Assembly: GCA_945948775.1 (NCBI GenBank)
Contig: CAMFCK010000054.1
Coordinates: forward strand, 1-6,360
DNA length: 6,360 bases
Direction: 5' to 3'
From: an uncultured Clostridia bacterium
Lineage (GTDB): Bacteria > Bacillota > Clostridia > UBA1381
A program made the translations under genes and the position numbers. Of this stretch, positions 5,902 to 6,360 are shown piece by piece. The notes beneath the pieces are model-generated. The model was not told where the DNA came from and searched no databases. It worked only from the letters and a program-made list of their open reading frames with translations. Each line of letters starts with the position of its first letter. Position 1 is the stretch's first letter.

Positions 5902-5930
5902 ATTGTATCATATTAATTATTAATATTCAA
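5902..5930 (-). promoter_or_regulatory. Predicted sigma-A promoter of the L,D-transpeptidase gene
   Basis: On the minus strand TTGAAT (5925-5930) and TACAAT (5902-5907) are 17 bp apart, with TG one base before the -10 box (extended -10). Transcription would start near 5895. The ATG at 5911 falls in the spacer, at the extended -10, so it cannot be the main start. The spacer reads ATTAATAATTAAT, a short direct repeat that may simply reflect A/T richness. Confidence 0.75.
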
Positions 5931-5950
5931 CATAAAATTAAATATGAATG

Positions 5951-6360
5951 TCAGTCTGTCAATTCGCAATTGCCGGAATCAATGACATCAGAGGTTTCAA
6001 ACACCTGATGCTCCTGCATGATTTCGCGGCGCTGTGCAGCTGAATACTGAGCATAGTACCGGTGTGTTACCTCGATGTTTTTATGCCCCATAAGCTCTGC
6101 GACCATTTTTATATCCACACCGTCAGCGAGAAGCTGGCATGCAAAGGTTCGCCTGAGTGCGTGAGGGCGGGTTTTGTCAGGATGTGTTATTCCGACAGTC
6201 TGACAGTAGGATTTTAAGATTTTTTCTACGCCGCCAACCTTGATGCGGTCGCCGGAACGGTTTTTAAACAGCGGATCCGTATCCTTTGCGTCCAGCGAGT
6301 CTATATACTCTTTAAGAGCGTCATATACCTGCGGCGGCATGAAAATGTCCTGTTGGTCGC
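5951..6360 (-). CDS. Tyrosine recombinase/integrase, C-terminal catalytic part (5' end outside window)
   Basis: The minus-strand frame is open from the right edge to the TGA at 5951-5953, giving about 136 residues of the catalytic domain. An internal ATG at 6340 is not the start: codons D-Q-Q-D-I-F precede it in frame. Motifs seen are PHALRRTFACQLL (the family's HxLRRTF box, with His and the second active-site Arg), then ELMGHKNIEVTHRYYAQY (LGHxxxxxTxxYxH box, with the third active-site position His and the nucleophile, by alignment to XerD the first Tyr of the YY pair). The first Arg and the Lys of the active site should lie beyond the edge. These enzymes cut and rejoin DNA through a 3'-phosphotyrosine. 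The wording 'DGVDIKMVAELMGHKNIEVT' is closer to phage or conjugative-element integrases than to XerC/XerD (impression, not searched). The stop is 84 nt before the transpeptidase ATG. I saw no terminator between them. Confidence 0.93.
   Translation of the reverse strand, partial: DQQDIFMPPQVYDALKEYIDSLDAKDTDPLFKNRSGDRIKVGGVEKILKSYCQTVGITHPDKTRPHALRRTFACQLLADGVDIKMVAELMGHKNIEVTHRYYAQYSAAQRREIMQEHQVFETSDVIDSGNCELTD

Noticed and set aside
5912..5940. ATTAAT repeats as an operator or recombinase attachment site
   Set aside because: They sit in the A/T-rich spacer of the transpeptidase promoter, and no matching copy elsewhere in the window supports a site.

Overview
The window looks like the chromosome of a low-to-mid GC Firmicute of class Clostridia. 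This is inferred from the gene order rdgB / small DUF6106-like membrane protein / acpS / nnrE-nnrD fusion / alr / mazE-like / mazF, from the near-identity in key regions of the MazF to Bacillus NdoA, and from strong AAGGAG ribosome binding sites with frequent stop/start overlaps. No RNA gene, CRISPR array or insertion sequence is visible. Most of the window is housekeeping.

Positions 1-2702 (+) form one tightly packed run: the 3' end of rdgB (nucleotide pool sanitation), a two-helix membrane protein of unknown function, acpS (activation of acyl carrier protein), and a bifunctional NAD(P)H-hydrate epimerase/dehydratase. Spacings are 4 nt, an ATGA overlap and 5 nt, so co-translation is likely.

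Positions about 2692-4612 (+) form a second unit with its own sigma-A-type promoter: alr (alanine racemase, D-alanine for peptidoglycan), a short MazE-like antitoxin ORF and the mazF endoribonuclease toxin, closed by a strong intrinsic terminator. The unit has several oddities. The alr leader can fold into a 5'-terminal hairpin with a UACAU (the published NdoA/MazF target) at its base. alr begins with a TTG that overlaps the stop of a four-codon ORF. The antitoxin ORF keeps the MazF-binding tail but has no recognisable ribbon-helix-helix DNA-binding half.

Positions 4619-5930 (-) hold a convergent monocistronic gene for a secreted L,D-transpeptidase (YkuD) with two copies of an unassigned beta-rich module of about 111 residues between its signal peptide and its catalytic domain. 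It has a good promoter and its own terminator. The promoter position shows that translation starts at 5866, not at the upstream in-frame ATG. The window thus pairs D-alanine supply (alr) with a peptidoglycan cross-linking enzyme (ldt) in opposite orientation, which may be coincidental.

Positions 5951-6360 (-) hold the C-terminal catalytic part of a tyrosine recombinase whose N-terminus lies beyond the right edge. It may mark the end of an integrated element, but no attachment site is visible.

No gap without a gene exceeds 300 bases.
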